Positions 12,854 to 13,621 of a stretch of 13,621 nt of DNA are shown here, piece by piece. Made by a program: the position numbers and the translations under genes. Within the stretch, counting starts at the first letter, position 1; every line of letters begins with the position of its first letter. The stretch spans positions 1 through 13,621 of the forward strand of contig JASLCK010000254.1 in NCBI GenBank assembly GCA_030151865.1, read 5' to 3'. The notes beneath the pieces were generated by a model. It was not told where the DNA came from. It made no database searches and saw nothing but the letters and a program-made list of their open reading frames with translations. Source of the stretch: Rhodospirillaceae bacterium (GTDB taxonomy: Bacteria; Pseudomonadota; Alphaproteobacteria; Rhodospirillales; Magnetospirillaceae).

Positions 12854-12869
12854 CCATGTATCATGGCAA
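12854..12869 (-). promoter_or_regulatory. Palindrome in the sulfotransferase upstream region
   Basis: CCATG-TAT-CATGG (12854-12866) is an exact inverted repeat about 50 bases before the sulfotransferase start. On the minus strand TTGCCA (12864-12869), five of six matches to a -35, overlaps it. The hexamer 17 bases further on is a poor -10, so a promoter is only suggested. Confidence 0.3.
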
Positions 12870-12888
12870 GGCTGCGGGCGTATAGGCG

Positions 12889-12928
12889 AACGGCCTCGGG
12901 AGGTTATCTGATTCCCAAGGCCGTTTTT
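12889..12928. terminator. Hairpin between autotransporter and sulfotransferase genes
   Basis: AACGGCCT (12889-12896) and GGGA (12898-12901) pair with TCCC (12913-12916) and AGGCCGTT (12918-12925), twelve pairs with a single internal C/A mismatch. T bases at 12924-12928 follow on the plus strand, so by shape it terminates plus-strand transcription. Both adjacent genes run on the minus strand, where it lies 21 bases past the autotransporter stop but has no T-run. It most likely still marks the end of the autotransporter transcript. Confidence 0.6.
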
Positions 12929-12946
12929 GATGGCCGCAAAGCTTGA

Positions 12947-13621
12947 TTAGAAGCCGACAATGGCCTTCAAGACGCCAGTATGGCTTTGATACTTGGTGCG
13001 CAACTCGCCTTCATATTCTGCGCGAAGCGACAGATTATCGGTGCTGGACAGAGTGGCGAGCGCCCCCAATTGAAGGCCGTCGGCGACAGTCCGGTTGGTT
13101 GACGAGGCAAAGGCCTGTCCACCCATGATGCCGTTGGTGACGATCGGGCTTTGGGTATAGTCATGCAGCCACGCCGCACGGACCTCTGGCTTGAGCGCCC
13201 CCAGGCTGGTGTCGATATTCCAAGACGCCTTGACCCCCAAATCCTGTGTTACGCTGTTCGTGGTGCGCTGATCGACCCATAGATTGGCGATACCAGCACC
13301 GGTTTCAGTGTAGGAGTCGCTGATTGACTGCAACCACCGCAATCCGGCGATAGGGGTCAGGGTGGTGTCGCCAAAGGGCTGATCCCAGCCAATTTCGCCA
13401 CGGGCCAGATATTGATGACCGGTATAGGACGACGATGCGGTCGAGCCCAAAACCGAAATGGCGCGGGATTGGTTGACGCTGTTGTACCCGGCCCCCAACT
13501 GTCCGTCAAAGAAGGCTTGCCCTTGGCGGTAGGTGCCATAGAAGGTCAGTTGATAGCTGTCCATCTTGGTGGCAGAACTGTTGGAATCATCGGCGCCGTT
13601 GCTCCAACTGCGCACCCAGCT
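12947..13621 (-). CDS. Autotransporter beta-barrel domain, C-terminal part (5' end outside window)
   Basis: The frame is open to the window edge (225 codons) and ends with TAA at 12947-12949. The sequence is a type V autotransporter translocator barrel with alternating amphipathic strands: DSYQLTFYGTYRQGQAFFDGQLGAGYN, GHQYLARGEIGWDQPFGDTTLTPIAGLRW, VTQDLGVKASWNID, LKPEVRAAWLHDY. It ends NLSLRAEYEGELRTKYQSHTGVLKAIVGF, with the terminal phenylalanine required for outer-membrane insertion. The barrel carries an N-terminal passenger to the cell surface; that passenger is outside the window, so the function is unknown. It shares direction with the sulfotransferase-glycosyltransferase pair downstream, separated by 142 bases and a hairpin, so a common transcript is not obvious. 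Confidence 0.88.
   Translation of the reverse strand, partial: SWVRSWSNGADDSNSSATKMDSYQLTFYGTYRQGQAFFDGQLGAGYNSVNQSRAISVLGSTASSSYTGHQYLARGEIGWDQPFGDTTLTPIAGLRWLQSISDSYTETGAGIANLWVDQRTTNSVTQDLGVKASWNIDTSLGALKPEVRAAWLHDYTQSPIVTNGIMGGQAFASSTNRTVADGLQLGALATLSSTDNLSLRAEYEGELRTKYQSHTGVLKAIVGF

Overview
The window looks like chromosomal DNA of a GC-rich alphaproteobacterium, most likely a Magnetospirillum-like member of the Rhodospirillales. That placement rests on the style of the proteins (GlnA C-terminus, MipA/OmpV porin-like protein, TPR-sulfotransferase, TPR protein with a GT9-like fold) and on recall, not on a search, so the genus is an inference. There are no rRNA or tRNA genes, CRISPR arrays or recognisable insertion sequences.

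Layout. (1) 1-517, + strand: the C-terminal part of glutamine synthetase GlnA including its adenylylation tyrosine, followed by a strong intrinsic terminator and a weaker second hairpin. (2) 792-1391, +: an exported single-HKD phospholipase D/Nuc-type nuclease. It converges on (3) a tightly packed minus-strand operon, 5109 down to 1479: MarR/SlyA-type regulator, FUSC-family pump (AaeB-like), DUF1656 small membrane protein (AaeX-like) and HlyD-family adaptor (AaeA-like). All junctions overlap or abut. Two SlyA-like palindromes (TTAG-N4-CTAA) lie over the presumed promoter. A REP-like hairpin sits at the convergent end. (4) 5222-5563, -: a ChrR-like cupin. (5) 5564 to about 6954: an AT-rich block, clearly different in base composition from everything around it. 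It carries one gene on the minus strand, a multi-pass membrane domain joined by a charged coiled-coil linker to an apparently intact cytidine deaminase domain. The block has its own promoter-like sequence with a palindrome in the spacer. This is the most unusual item in the window. (6) 6955-7887, -: a MipA/OmpV outer-membrane protein. (7) 8158-9513, +: a COG4529/YdhS-type FAD/NAD(P)-binding protein. It runs convergently, with only 5 bases between, into (8) a two-gene minus-strand unit, a TPR-sulfotransferase (12804-10693) and a TPR/GT9-like glycosyltransferase (10706 or 10688 to 9519). (9) 12947-13621, -: the C-terminal beta-barrel of an autotransporter, running off the window.

How they fit together. 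The marR-aaeBXA-like set is a self-regulated efflux system, probably for aromatic acids or other small amphipathic compounds, and the cupin may belong to the same response. The sulfotransferase and glycosyltransferase probably modify a surface glycan or protein, and the adjacent autotransporter is a possible but unproven target. The membrane-deaminase gene appears to be a horizontally acquired singleton. Its arrangement (membrane bundle, coiled coil, nucleotide-metabolising enzyme) resembles that of membrane-anchored effectors, but nothing in the sequence proves a defence role.
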